A stretch of 64,000 bases of DNA from Pithys albifrons albifrons (taxonomy: Eukaryota > Chordata > Aves > Passeriformes > Thamnophilidae), in assembly GCF_047495875.1 (NCBI RefSeq), contig NC_092463.1:20511224-20575223 (forward strand), in the 5' to 3' direction. A program made the position numbers and the translations under genes. The notes beneath the pieces are model-generated. The model searched no databases, was not told the origin of the DNA, and saw nothing but the letters and a program-made list of their open reading frames with translations. Positions 38,111 to 49,500 of the stretch are shown here, piece after piece; the first letter of the stretch is position 1, and each line of letters starts with the position of its first letter.

Positions 38111-38758
38111 ACCTAGATGGCCTGTGTTTGTTTCTTCTACTTGGCTCCCTTCTGCAGGTCAAATGATGTTGGGCAGATTCTAGAAAGGCAAAAGGGGAAA
38201 GTTTTCATGACCAGAAATTTCAGCGCAGCAAATTAAAAATAGCCCCATTCCTGGCATTAAGCAATGGGCAGAAATTTGGCCAAATTCCAAAACTTATATT
38301 TCAGAGTGCTCACACTCATGTTTCAAGATCATCTCTAAGTTAGAAAGCACTAATAAGAGAAATATTTTATTAAATGTGACAGAACTTTGGAAATAAAGTA
38401 TCCAAATGCAGGTATCCTGGTAATTATAATTTCTTTGCTGAAGTAACTCAAAAATTAGGACAAAAATATTTAAGTTAGACCACTAAATAACATTAAAAGG
38501 ACAGCAGTCATAAGGTGTTACTAAAACAAACAAATAAAAAAATTAACTCACCAATAAACCTGTTCAGTATTAAACATTAAATTTAGTACTCTTCATGATG
38601 ATACTGTTTTTAGAAAAAAACAAAAGCAGAAGTATCAATATTAGTGGATGCTGTCAAAATTTCATCATTATAATCGGTGTAGGGAAAGAAAAGTGACATA
38701 AATCATAAGGTCCACTCACAGTTACATACACTTACAATTTGAAACTAAGTAAGTTAAA

Positions 38759-39392
38759 AATGGACAAGGTTAGAAGGGATCACAGTGAGTCCTCTAGTAC
38801 AACCTTCTGTTCAAATAGCATTATGCCAGAGCACATTGCACAGGATTATGTCCAGACAGTTCCACAACTTTTCTGGGAAATCTGTTCCAGTGCCTGGTCA
38901 CCTGCACAGTAATGAAGTTCTTCCTCATGTGGAACTGCCTGTGCATCAGTTTCTGCCTGCTGCCTATCATCCTATTTATTGGCACTACTCAGCCTGGCTC
39001 CACCCTCTTGACACCCTTCTTTCAGATACTCAGATATTGATAAGATCCCCTCTCAGTCATCTCTTCTCAAGCCTGAAGAGGCCCAGCTGTCTCAGTCTTT
39101 CCTCACAAGAGAGGTGCTCCAGTCCCTTAATCATCTTTGTTGACCTTCACTTGGACCCACCTCAGGAGCTTCCTGTCTCTCTTGTACTGAGGAGTCCAGA
39201 ACTGGACACAGCACTCCACATACCATCTCACTAGAGCTGAGTAGAGGGGTAGGATCAACTCCCATTACCTGCTGGGAATGCTCTTCCTAAATACACCCCA
39301 GTATACCACTGGCCTTCTTGGCCACAAGGGCACACTGCTGGCACATGGTCAGCTTGTTGCTCACCAGGACCCCCAGGTCCCTCTCATTTCTT
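38759..39392 (-). mobile_element. CR1 LINE 3' fragment (minus)
   Basis: A minus-strand CR1. It starts with a degraded tail and 3' UTR (TTAGAAGGGATCACAGTG) and then antisense ORF2 C-terminal blocks (GGAAATCTGTTCCAGTGCCT, CAGTAATGAAGTTCTTCCTC). It continues through CTTCTCAAGCCTGAAGAGGC, GTCCAGAACTGGACACAGCA and CCACTGGCCTTCTTGGCCAC and ends at CACCAGGACCCCCAGGTCCC. 5'-truncated, without the RT catalytic region. The clean octamer tail is gone, so it is relatively old. Confidence 0.9.
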
Positions 39393-41142
39393 TTTCACCT
39401 TAGTTGGCTGCATGAAACTGCAACACACCTCAAATCAAATGTGCACTACATCTTCTAAATCATATTGATAAGAGATGAATTTGTAGAGAGATTGTTTTTA
39501 CACTATTTTAATGCAGCTTTCATCACACAATTAAATTGTTTAGCCTGATATGGGTAGCTTAGCCATTTGTATAGATAGCTCAGAAGTCTATCTCAGATGC
39601 TTCTCCTGTGGAAAGCCAGATCTGACATACACAGTGCTATAAGAAGTTAGCAGTGCCAGAGATAATAACAGATGAAGGTCCTTTTCTTGATAGTACTAAG
39701 TCCAAATTAATTTGCAAGAACACCGCTACTGATACTCTGGGTTCTGCTTCCTTTTCCCAAGTAATAAGAATTTTGCAATCATAAAAACCAGCAACTTAAC
39801 TTTCCTCAGTTTTCCCAAATCCTACTATTTTAACACAGAATATTTTCCTAATAACTTGTCAGAATACTATGTCTTACTAAGAGATAATTTGTATCCAAAT
39901 ACCTGTGCCCTATGTAGAGTCTATGATAATATCAAAGGCAAAAGCTGTTACATGGTTTTAGTGGAGTTTTCTAATATAACCTGTAAAAGTCATAGCAGTG
40001 CTTAACAAAATTCTTCTATCCTTGCACTCTGAATAATGATTGTAGAATGGCATTCAAAAAAAAAAAAAAGGAAATCTGAAGGCAGGAGTTTTTTTCTGTA
40101 ATAGATTTTCAGATTTTCTAAGAAACATGAGTTACCAAGCAAATTTGCAAAGCAAACCTGACACATCTGCTTTACAAGGAAACAGCTGCCTTCCAGAGCT
40201 GAAATATAACCATTAATTTCTATTCACCAGAGCTAAAGAACAGTTCTAAAACCCATTGATTCTGAACTTGTGTCTCATGCAGAATAGAGTCTTCAAAAAT
40301 ATTTGTCTAAAATTTTAAATAGAAACACTTACTCTTACAATGCAGTTTTTTCCTCTCATTTCTACATTATCTAAATAATTCCAACTGTACCGCAGTTTGT
40401 GGCATATCAGCTCCTTGATAGACTTATTTGTGAATTTTCTTTCAAGTGAGAAAAGGAATTTTCTGAGAATCATTAAGCTTTTCTCAGGGTTTAGATGCCA
40501 CATGATACAGGCAATGTTGAACTTATTAGTAGCTCTGATAGCCACACAATCTCTGAGCAACTTCCCCCACAATTCTTTGTTCATAGACTGTGGTAGCCAA
40601 TGATCCGTCTACTTCCCCAGATATCAAAGTAAAAAAAAAAACCACACAAAAAAGCCACCAAACACCCAACCCACTAAATTTTTGACAAGATAAATGTTTT
40701 AGAACAATGAATGGTAATACTTTCTATACAAACTTTTTTTCTAATATTCAAAAGATAACAATGATTATAATATTTTACAGAAGAAGAAGTTGAACCACAA
40801 AGAGCTTTGTTATGAAAGACAAACAGCAAGTCAAACATTTGTCATGACACACCCATAAGGCAGGTTCCTCTTGATGAAATCCTTGGAGCACATTAGAGTG
40901 AAACAACCTTGAATGACTGGTGTGTGTCTGTATAAAGATATATGTGGTAGGATTAGTTTAGAACAATTAGGTTGCATAGGAAAGGATATATGTAGCTTCC
41001 TAACTATAGAAATATAACAATGTAAAGGTATGAAAACTTCAATTAAGAAATTATATAAGGAAAAGAAAGGAAGAGAAAGATAGTAAAGAGAATCGATTTA
41101 GTGAAGGATACAGCAAAGAGACTTGAGTTTGCAGTTTAGATG

Positions 41143-41706
41143 TCAGTTAAGTGAAGTGATAGTCACAGCCATGATCCACCAGGGGTGGGGGCAGCCCATA
41201 CAACGTAAAGTTAAATAGTGTAATATATGTTCAGCTTCAGGTGGGAACACTTGAACATCTGGGGGATGCGTTTTTACACTGTCTAATGCAATGCCATGCA
41301 TCATATGCAGTCCTCTACTGGAAGGCCCCAGAAATGAATCTCGAGGAACTTTGGGGATTTTTGATGGTTTATGACACCTTCTAAGACATGACTGCAGTGT
41401 CTCAGACCTGCATAGTTGAGCCAGTTCTAGCTTATCAGAAAGGATGAATACCTTTAAGCCCAGTGAATGTCCCAGTAACTCTGCCGGTGGTGGGGAGGAG
41501 TGAGTTTTACACCTGAGCCTCAGCAGGAGGGAGGACATTGGCATGATAAAAAGTATTTTCTCACCCTCTCTGTATGCCACGCCCTCTGCACCTGGTCTGT
41601 TAAGCAGATCAGAGGTTTCACCACCACACACCCAAAAACTCTTCTCCTCCCCTTCTGTTGGGGGGATGCAAACCTGGCCTTGGCAAGGCACCTGCTGCTT
41701 CCGCAA
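41143..41706 (-). other. Long antisense open frame in a GC-elevated segment, origin unknown
   Basis: A 187-residue minus-strand open frame in a segment richer in G+C than its surroundings. The translation has no signal peptide, membrane segment, zinc-finger spacing or motif I recognise. A run of cysteines and prolines (for example LRCMGCPHPWW near the end) is visible but not diagnostic. There is no splice-site context or Kozak evidence for a host gene. A decayed retroviral segment is possible, as is chance in a stop-poor composition. Confidence 0.2.
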
Positions 41707-43112
41707 AAGGTCAATTGTTTGAGCTATTTCAGTCTCTCACAAACATAGAATGGTTTCAAGCTCCATATATGCTAAACTCCTGCTGCAAACACTAGACCAT
41801 ACTGCTTAACTATTAGATGTTTTTCACGTTTCCTGTGAACCTATACAAAACCTTAATATAAGCAACTTGGCTCCAGAAGCAGTATCCACTCCATGTCAAC
41901 ACTGGTGGGTGCAGTCAGTACAGCCAGGGTCCATGCAGCAGACCAGCCTGGGAAGACACAGAAAGCTGCAGCAAGGTATCAACCACCTATGTCTCTGCAC
42001 CTCAGTGCTCTAACTGACCCTAGGTGGAGATCCATCTGTCGTTTATTCATCAGTAGTATTCAGCAAAACATTGTTTCTCCAGTAATATTCTGGTTTGCTT
42101 TTGATGGTAACAAGATAACATGCTGTTTAATTTATTTATATCATTGATCTAAAATAGAGATTAAGCTCCTTATGGTTTCTATGGTTTACATAAGCTTACA
42201 AAATTTGTTTTGTTCACCTCTCCTCCAAATAATTTGCAGCATTGTATTTCTGGCTCCACTGACATTTAACCATGTCATGTCTTCTTTTGCACATGTTATA
42301 ATACCCTCCATGTTTCATCATTCTTCTACACACCATCTACACCTGATTAATATGACCATGATTCAAAATAAAACTGAAAACAATTAACAAAAAAAGTAAA
42401 CTAAATAAAATCCTAATTAAATCAATAACCCATTCCTTTCCTAGATGTATCTTATGGGGTCTTATTCCTACCTTGTATCAAGAGACTCCAGCCTTGGGAG
42501 ACAGCATCAATCTGCAACTTCTTTGAGGTTCATTAGGAATTTCTGTCAGAAGATAATATTTAGCAATTTGTTGAATGAAATCTTTATACTTCCACTGCCT
42601 AAAATCTGCTAGGATTCAAGAAAACTTACTGTTGCACGAGGAACTCATTCTAGTTCATTCTTGGTACTTAATGCAATTATTCTCCTGGATAATAGAAATT
42701 GGAGATACTGAATTAAAAAATTGGAGAGATTTCCAAAGTACCCTTGTATAGTTCACTACAGACAAAGAAGGAGGGGAAAAAAAAATTTAATCCATTCAGT
42801 TCCTATAAAGAATAATTAGCCCAACTGTAATAATTTTCCATCTTTTAGACTGCGGCAAGTTTGACCCAGTCATTATGCTACATGCTGGAATGCGCATAAA
42901 TATTAAATTTAATTATTGAGGCATCCTGGCATGTTAAAAAGTAGTAACCAACAGTGCAGGAACAAGCAGTAGTATGCTCCAAAAGGTTTTTATCAAAGCC
43001 CTTACAGTTACTGAAATGTCAGTCATCATTCAGCAGCTGACCTGTGACTGTGTTCAAGATTCAAAGGATCAGCATTATGAAATATTCAGACATATGAAGC
43101 TGTAAATAATTA

Positions 43113-43178
<66 letters not shown>
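43113..43178. repeat. (GATA)n tetranucleotide microsatellite
   Basis: About 16 perfect ATAG/GATA units without interruption. The perfect units suggest a currently variable locus. Confidence 0.98.
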
Positions 43179-43979
43179 GATAATGAAAAACCAGAATAGA
43201 TAAACTTAAAACTTTACTTGCCAGTCTGTTGAGTGCACAGCTTTAAGTAACAGCAAACTGCAGGGGAAAAAATGTAGAAGACATCAATTGTGCATTAGCA
43301 AGATTCAGTCTACCTCTAGGCTGGTTTTATATTCCCTATTTCCTGGTCTCCATTTGATCCCTGTTTCTATCCTTATATACATAAGTACTAAGTTTTCCAT
43401 GGGCCATTAGGCTGGATCATGCTTGTTGAAGCATGTCACATATCACTCCTATTCCTCAGTTTCCTCACATGTCCCAAACACGTTCCCTATGCAGATGTGT
43501 AAAAGGAATCCCCATTTGCTGTTTTATATTGGTGCTTTTTAGATAAGAGTGTCAAGGATTTGGAAAAAAGTCGTACAAGAAATATTTCCAAACCATATGC
43601 TTTACCTATCTCCTTATTTACTGCTAATTGCAAAAGCAGTGAAAAGTCCTTCAAGCCCATCTCTTAAAATTTTCATTTCAGTTTGTACAATAGCGAACCA
43701 ACAGACACTCTTGGTTTTGAATGAATAATTAATTCTTCTCCTTTTGTCCATAAGCTTAAAAAAGCATTTACTCTCCCAGAAAAAAAATATTACTTCTACT
43801 GCCCTTCTCTATGCAGAACTTCTCTTCTTCTCCATTCTTCCTCCCTCTCTCTCCTCACCAAGCTCCAGATACTAATGTCAGTTAACACTAAAGTTTATTT
43901 TGCTATGCACAGAACAAAGTCACAATTGTCTCATGACTTTCATCTTGAGCTAAAATGAAAACTGGGAAATAAGTAGTGC

Positions 43980-44400
43980 AGCAGAGTCAGAACAAGTGAT
44001 TGAGATGCAGCCTGTAAAGCTGATGACTGATCATTTTTCAGAATGCAAATGAATTATTTAAATAGAATTGTCTAATTGTTTCATTGCCCTTCACTGTCAG
44101 CGGTCATTAACTGCCTCTCAGATTTAGTGCAAAGTGGCCCAATCAAACCGAGAACATTATTGTTATATTTAACACTCACCTAGCTAGAGCCCTCTGCTCT
44201 TCTCTTTTACAAGAATCTCCAAATGTTTATTTTACTGTTGGGGGGATTCCCCTCCCTGAAACTCAGGACATTAAATCTTTGGCATTGTCTGGTATGTAAG
44301 CTATCAGCAAAAACACATGGACATTTTCCGATGATTGAGCTCACCGTTGTCAGTAAATTAGAACTCATTTGCATTCCAAAAAGATAAGGACGACTTACAG
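43980..44400. promoter_or_regulatory. Candidate regulatory block with two octamer motifs
   Basis: Two perfect POU octamer words, ATGCAAAT at 44043-44050 and its reverse complement ATTTGCAT at 44367-44374. They lie in a repeat-free region that also has GAATTATTTAAAT and GTCTAATTGTTTCATTG blocks. No open frame or transposon signature. Enhancer activity is inference from motif content alone. Confidence 0.22.
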
Positions 44401-45011
44401 ACTTGAAGTATCTGAAATCAAGAAAAGCCTTGCAGAAGGCTATCCTAGCAAAGTCAAAATTTTGGCTGTTTTATATATGGACTAAATGCAATTTTGAGGG
44501 TAGTGAGCAGGCCTAGTAATATTACAGGCGAATTTTTTTAGTGTCTTAAATGTTTCCAAGATTTTGGGCCATAGAACTAACTCACATGTTTATGTAATTG
44601 AGGAAAATTAGCAAAAGGTCAGCCACCTGCTCTTACAGAGAAAAGAAATTTATGAAAGGTCCCATTTCAGGACTTACATTTTCCATTAAAATAGCAATTT
44701 CAAGGCACTCATGGAAAACACTAACAAAGAACTGTATAAATTAATACAGTATCTGCATCCATGTAGGGAAATTAAAGGCTATAAATCTAGACCAAGAATG
44801 AAACGTAACAGTGGTTTCCAGAGGTAGTTATATATCGAATGAGACATATGTTTTGATTGATGATATAGCCATAAAGTGAATGTTGCACTACTCTGTTGGC
44901 AATAGTTTAGAAGAATATCACATACAAGACAATAGAGGTCAGCAGTACTTGTTTTGGTATTGCAATATATATATGCATTTATAACCATTGTTTGTCTTAC
45001 CTTTCATAAAG

Positions 45012-45341
45012 ACCTGAAGGGAAGTTATAGCCATGTGGGAATTGGTCTCTTCTCCCCGGCACTCAGCAATAGGACAAGGGGGTACGGGCTCAAGCTCTGC
45101 CAGGGGAAATTTAAGTTGGATATCAGAAAAAAAATTCTTTACAGAGAGAGTAATCAGGCATTGGAATGGGCTGCGCAGAGAGGTGGTGGATTCACCATCC
45201 CTGGAGGTTTTTAAACTGAGATTGGACGTGGCACTGAGTGCCATGATCTGGTAAATGAACTGGAGTTGGACCAAGGGTTGGACCTGATGATCTCGGAGGT
45301 CTTTTCCAACCCAATCGATTCTATGATTCTATGATTCTGTG
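45012..45341 (+). mobile_element. Young CR1 LINE 3' fragment (plus)
   Basis: The last 330 bp of a CR1 closely matching the end of the CR1 at 26 kb, from CTGAAGGGAAGTTATAGCCA through the LDIRK / RVIRHWNGL block and the GTTGGACCAAGGGTTGGAC 3' UTR. It ends in ATTCTATG repeats with a final ATTCTGTG. An extra A in the poly(A) stretch near 45128-45136 shifts the frame relative to the 26 kb copy, so the ORF2 end is split between two frames. Severely 5'-truncated and inert. Confidence 0.95.
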
Positions 45342-45607
45342 AAAATAGGGTTCATAATTTTTTCACACTGACACATATAGTGAAACATTTAACTGCTATC
45401 CATTATTTGTTCATACTATCAGATATACAATTGTAGATGCTAATAGATGTTTAGAGATACTGATGGTCATTCTAGACATGCAGATCAGTTTACTTAGGTG
45501 AGTATATTTTTCATGTAGTTCAAGTATCAGTGAAAAATAAATTAAAGCTGAGTTGATCTACCTTTATCAAACAGTAATATCTCTGGCATCTAGAAGCATT
45601 GACCAAT
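45342..45607. other. Unique spacer between two oppositely oriented CR1 copies
   Basis: About 265 bp of AT-rich sequence; nothing recognised in it. Confidence 0.6.
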
Positions 45608-45936
45608 AGAAACATAGAATCACCTGAATAGAAAAGGACCTACAAGGATCATCATGTTCAGCTCCTGGTCCTGCACAGAACCTCCAGAAAAACACTCCAT
45701 GTGCCTCAGATCATTGTCTAAATGGTTCTTGAACTCACATAGGCTTGGTGCTGTGACCACTTCCCTGAGGAGCCTGTTCCAGTGTCTGACCACCTTCTGA
45801 GTGAAGAATCTTTTCTTAATATTCAGCCTAAACCTCCTCTGATGCAGCTTCATACCATTCCCTTGGGTCTTGTCACTGGTCACCAGAGAGAAAAGTGCCT
45901 GCCTCTCTGCTTCCACTTGTGAGGAAGTTCTGTCGT
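45608..45936 (-). mobile_element. CR1 LINE 3' fragment (minus)
   Basis: A minus-strand CR1 starting at the inverted tail ACATAGAATCACC. The minus frame at 45620-45916 reads [20 protein letters not shown], then [18 protein letters not shown], which is the ORF2 C terminus. The frame is open through the fragment, but the RT core is absent. It is of a different subfamily from the 45.0 kb copy, judging by the 3' UTR and C-terminal spelling. Confidence 0.9.
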
Positions 45937-46154
45937 ATCGATGCCTTGTGAGACTTTGGGATTAATTACTCCCTTCTATGCACTAGTATCTTCATCTACA
46001 AAAGGTAGGGATAACATTCTTGCTTGGAAGATCATTTAAAAGCTATTGATGAGGAACTGTACAGAAGTTCAACAAGAATAAAAAAAACCTTCAGAATTTC
46101 CACTGACTTGTAATTTTACTAAATCTACAGAATTATAATATATACATACAAGAT

Positions 46155-46163
46155 ATATAAGGA
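46155..46163 (+). repeat. Target-site duplication, left copy (46 kb SINE)
   Basis: ATATAAGGA, repeated at 46550-46558. The right copy lies directly after the CATA-rich tail. Low complexity makes a chance match possible. The placement outside the tRNA-like segment is what ties that segment to the SINE. Confidence 0.6.
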
Positions 46164-46549
46164 CAAGGATGGTCCCATGGTGTAATGGAGAGCACTCTGG
46201 ACTCCAAATCCCAAGGACCTTAGTTTGAGTCTGAGCAGGGACCATTCCTTGGCAGTTCAATGCCTCCCTGCTATCTGATCCTGTCAGATCTTGGATGCTG
46301 AGCAGGGTCAGCCCCAGTTAGTACCAGGTGATGTAGACAGTTCCAAAGGACTTCACTGTCACTGTCCAAACTCGCTCGGCCGTGACAAATGGACCTCAGG
46401 ACTGAAACAGTGAGGGCAGTTCTGTGCATGCTGTGCCCCACCTAAAAAATCTACTGCAGAGGCTGGAAGGGCACATTCACGTGGGGAGAGCCCTTCCCAA
46501 ATCTTTGTTTCTGAAGTTTGGCCATACATAAATACATACATATACATAC
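46164..46549 (+). mobile_element. Composite tRNA-like + 5S-like SINE
   Basis: A 386-bp element with four parts in order. A tRNA-like segment (46171-46243) comes first, then a 5S-rRNA-like segment (46251-46341), then a body (46342-46498) and a tail (46499-46549) starting AAATCTTTG and running into CATACATA repeats. The 5S segment, body and tail align with the SINE at 26 kb. The 26 kb copy begins at GGCAGTT, the equivalent of 46251, and lacks the tRNA part. About 27 bp spanning the 5S C box are missing here, with the junction near 46325. A 9-bp direct repeat flanks the full unit including the tRNA-like part; no duplication fits if the element is started at the 5S part. This suggests a true composite or a template-switch product. 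It cannot code for protein. Confidence 0.82.
46171..46243 (+). pseudogene. tRNA-Gln-like head of the SINE
   Basis: GGTCCCATGGTGTAATGG followed by AGAGCACTCTGGACT matches vertebrate tRNA-Gln closely in the acceptor and D arms. The A box is TGGTGTAATGG (46178-46188). The B box is GTTTGAGTC (46223-46231), one base off consensus. The T stem still pairs (CTTAG with CTGAG) and six of the seven acceptor pairs hold. The anticodon position reads CCA rather than CTG or TTG, and the anticodon stem has two mismatches. It is therefore not a functional tRNA gene but a tRNA-derived polymerase III promoter unit of the SINE. Confidence 0.75.
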
Positions 46550-46558
46550 ATATAAGGA
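46550..46558 (+). repeat. Target-site duplication, right copy (46 kb SINE)
   Basis: ATATAAGGA, matching 46155-46163. Confidence 0.6.
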
Positions 46559-49500
46559 TAATATATTTACATCCTGGTTTTGTCAAGTCAATATCAAAAT
46601 CATCAACAGAATATCAAAGTTTCTTTACTTAAAAATTCCTACATCAGATGTTCTGATAAAGAACAGTCAGTTCTGGATATAAGTAGAGGAATTCTTTACT
46701 GAAATATTTGCCTTTTTCGGGTTTTATCCAGGTTAACTTGAAGAGTTCAATATAACTGAAAATCACTGTTATTGCTGTAAAAAATAGTATATCATGGTCC
46801 GTGGAAATGATTAAAAACTTTCATACCATCAATTTAGTAAGTGTGATGGAATATGACTTGTCCTCTTACTTTTATGAGATGATTGCCTCTGTTTAGACTG
46901 TACCTAGTCACTGGAAAAAAATCTGAATTGTAAGGTAATAAAGAAGAACCTCACTGCAACTGCTTTCAATTCACACATTTTTTAGGGTTGTCTTTTATTT
47001 TCATTTTTCTAAAGATGACTATTTCAGACAACTTTGTAAACAGATTATTTTCATTTTGCTTCTAGTTTTTGTTAAATTATGTGTTGACAAATGTCTGAAT
47101 TTTTAAGGCCAACAATGTAGTGACTGGACAGTGAAGAGGGAATGCAAAAAAACCCCACCAAACAGTGGAGAAAAGCAGGATCTAGCACTCCATCAACCTC
47201 ACAGGTGGATCCCTGAAATGACTGGATTTGAGAATTTTGACTAACTACACTAGCTGCAGTGATCCCACCTCCTGCTGATATTTCATTCAGTTTTCCCAAG
47301 TTAGTGTTTTATTGTATTTCCTCAGTAACATTGTTTACTTTTAAACCTTTTAAGTCATAGCTTATGACTAAAGAGACATTACTCAACAAGAATACCTGCA
47401 AAAAATAAGCTGACTGGTTAGGGTTCTGCAGGATCTTGAGCCAACATAAATTTTCCATTATATAATCTTAGAAATTAAGAACTGTACTTTTTATGATCAT
47501 ATGGTGCCTAGAAGAAATTCTACATATGTAAAATAGCATCAAAAGTACAGAAAACAGAATGTTGATTGTATAAAAGTAAGAGCTGATGATTGATGGTCAC
47601 ATTTGGTTAAGAGAAATTTTTTCTTTGTAATAATATTTCACATTTTTCTTTCATCACTGACCTTTCTACAAGCTTCCTAGTCCTTTTCAAGGTGTTATTA
47701 ATGAAAGCAGAAGTCTTCCAAGTTAAGTCTTTTTGATGCCATTTCTGGAAAATAGCCTAAGGAGAAAGTTAACATTTTCCTACATCAAGGACTTCACAGC
47801 AGAGATTCCATTGCAGGAGAGTGAAATAGCCCAGCCTTAATAAACAAGTGGCACATTTCAACAGCAAATCTGTACTGTCGCACTCCACCTTTGCAAAGAA
47901 AAACAAAAGATGTTTTGATTCTGTGCAGACCTACTATGTGTGCTCAGCTGCTTTGAGCCTATGTGAGTTGGTAAGGTCTGTACAGAGTTCTCCTTACATG
48001 AAGTGGGATAGTTGTACCACTCTAAATTGAAAAAGGCTGATTAAGGAGACAATGTGAATAGGAGAATTTATTTGGGAAATAGATGCAAAGAAATATACCT
48101 TGGAAAACAGCGACGTAGTAACTGTGGTAGGTTCTGCTATTGAATCTATTCAGTTTGCCAACTGATTATGCCTCCTTTAATTACATTCTGTATTTTCCAG
48201 TTCATTGCAACCTTACACAATTCACTTCCTGTGGAGAAAATGTGGACATTTTCCAGTAAATCACAACAGGCTTTCTGTGTAAGTCACCCATTATTTACAA
48301 TAGAGTCCCTGATAATTTAGATCCAACATGCCCAAACACTAAGAAATAGTGCCAGGAAATTATCCAGTCAGTAATAGGAATTTGAATTTTGATCTTACTC
48401 TGGAGTATTTTCGTTAATGCTGTACTCATTAATCTCAGTCATTTGTTATTCTGGACTTTTCCTTTTTTTGTTTGTTTGGTTTTTTCAAAGTCTGGGTTTT
48501 CAGAATGTCCATTTTTATTTAAGCTTTGACTAGAAGAAATTAAAAAATCCATCACTCTTCTTCTGAGTGGAAATTTAAAAACCACATTTATTTTACATTA
48601 AAAGAAGCGTTTTCTAGTAATTATATATGGTTCAGCATCTGAGATGCTTCTACCTGTTTTGCACTTTTGATATTTTCAATATCTTTTTAACTCTCTTGCT
48701 TTTTTAACAGGAAATGTGAGTAACAATAACACCCTTCATCAGCATTAGTGGTAGCTACCAAGATGAAACTCTTGTGTTGGTACAAAGTTCATCATTTCTA
48801 ACTCAGACATGCTGGAGACTCCTAAAAATTTGGAGATTTTGAGAAATGTAGGTACCTTGGTCATCACTGGCTCAAACTTCTTTTATGTCAGGTAGCTGTT
48901 GTGTTTCCAAAATTAGTTTTGTTAAGAAGTCATTCAACCATGTATTCCACATCCAAAAATTCAAATTAAGAAGAGCCATTTTTCAAAGGCTCTTTAGGCA
49001 AAATAAAAAATTGTTTTGTAGGGGCCTAGGATAGGTCTTTTGACCAGTCAATATAAACAATATAGTCTGCCTTACCTATTAATGCACTTGCTCCATACCT
49101 TGCAATTGCATGAGAATACTGCACTGAGTGCCTAATCTGATATATATGGAGTAAAAATAGAAATGAAAATACCTAATTCATTAGGATTTTTGTTTTTTTC
49201 AGAAACACAAGGTCCAATTGTATTACATTTTTTTCTTTCTTCTTATCTTTCTTATAAAGCTTAACACAGATGAGTAATTCTGTTTCTGAATTCACATGTA
49301 AAAAGAGGAAGATGTTGAATTTAGCACTGTAGTTGCCAGGCTTCAGCTCTCAAGTCTATAAACTGAAGAAACTCTGTGCTAGTTTAGGTCTCTTGTTTGA
49401 AAACATGTAATTCTATGTCTTTAATTTAGTTTTTCCATTGGAATGGAAGACACCTACAGATCTCTAATAATTAGTCCAAGGAAAGGGAGAAAGTATGAAT

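Larger units (their letters stand above)
33418..38758. other. Unique non-coding stretch
   Basis: Contains an AT dinucleotide microsatellite at 33781-33815, a less AT-rich segment of unclear origin at 36741-37620 and a candidate conserved-type block at 37850-38110, each listed separately. Otherwise no repeat family or exon recognised. The 137-codon minus frame at 34826-35239 has no recognisable domain. Confidence 0.5.
39393..45011. other. Unique non-coding stretch
   Basis: About 5.6 kb. Holds an A13 run near 40048-40069, a 188-codon minus-strand frame at 41143-41706, a (GATA)n microsatellite at 43113-43178 and an octamer-containing block at 43980-44400, listed separately. No exon recognised. 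Confidence 0.5.

Noticed and set aside
43113..43178. CRISPR-like or clustered repeat array
   Set aside because: It is a simple 4-bp microsatellite. The DNA is vertebrate and there is no spacer structure anywhere in the window.
46171..46243. A functional tRNA gene
   Set aside because: Anticodon stem mismatches, an acceptor mismatch, a B-box change and no T-run terminator immediately after it. It sits inside the SINE's direct repeats.
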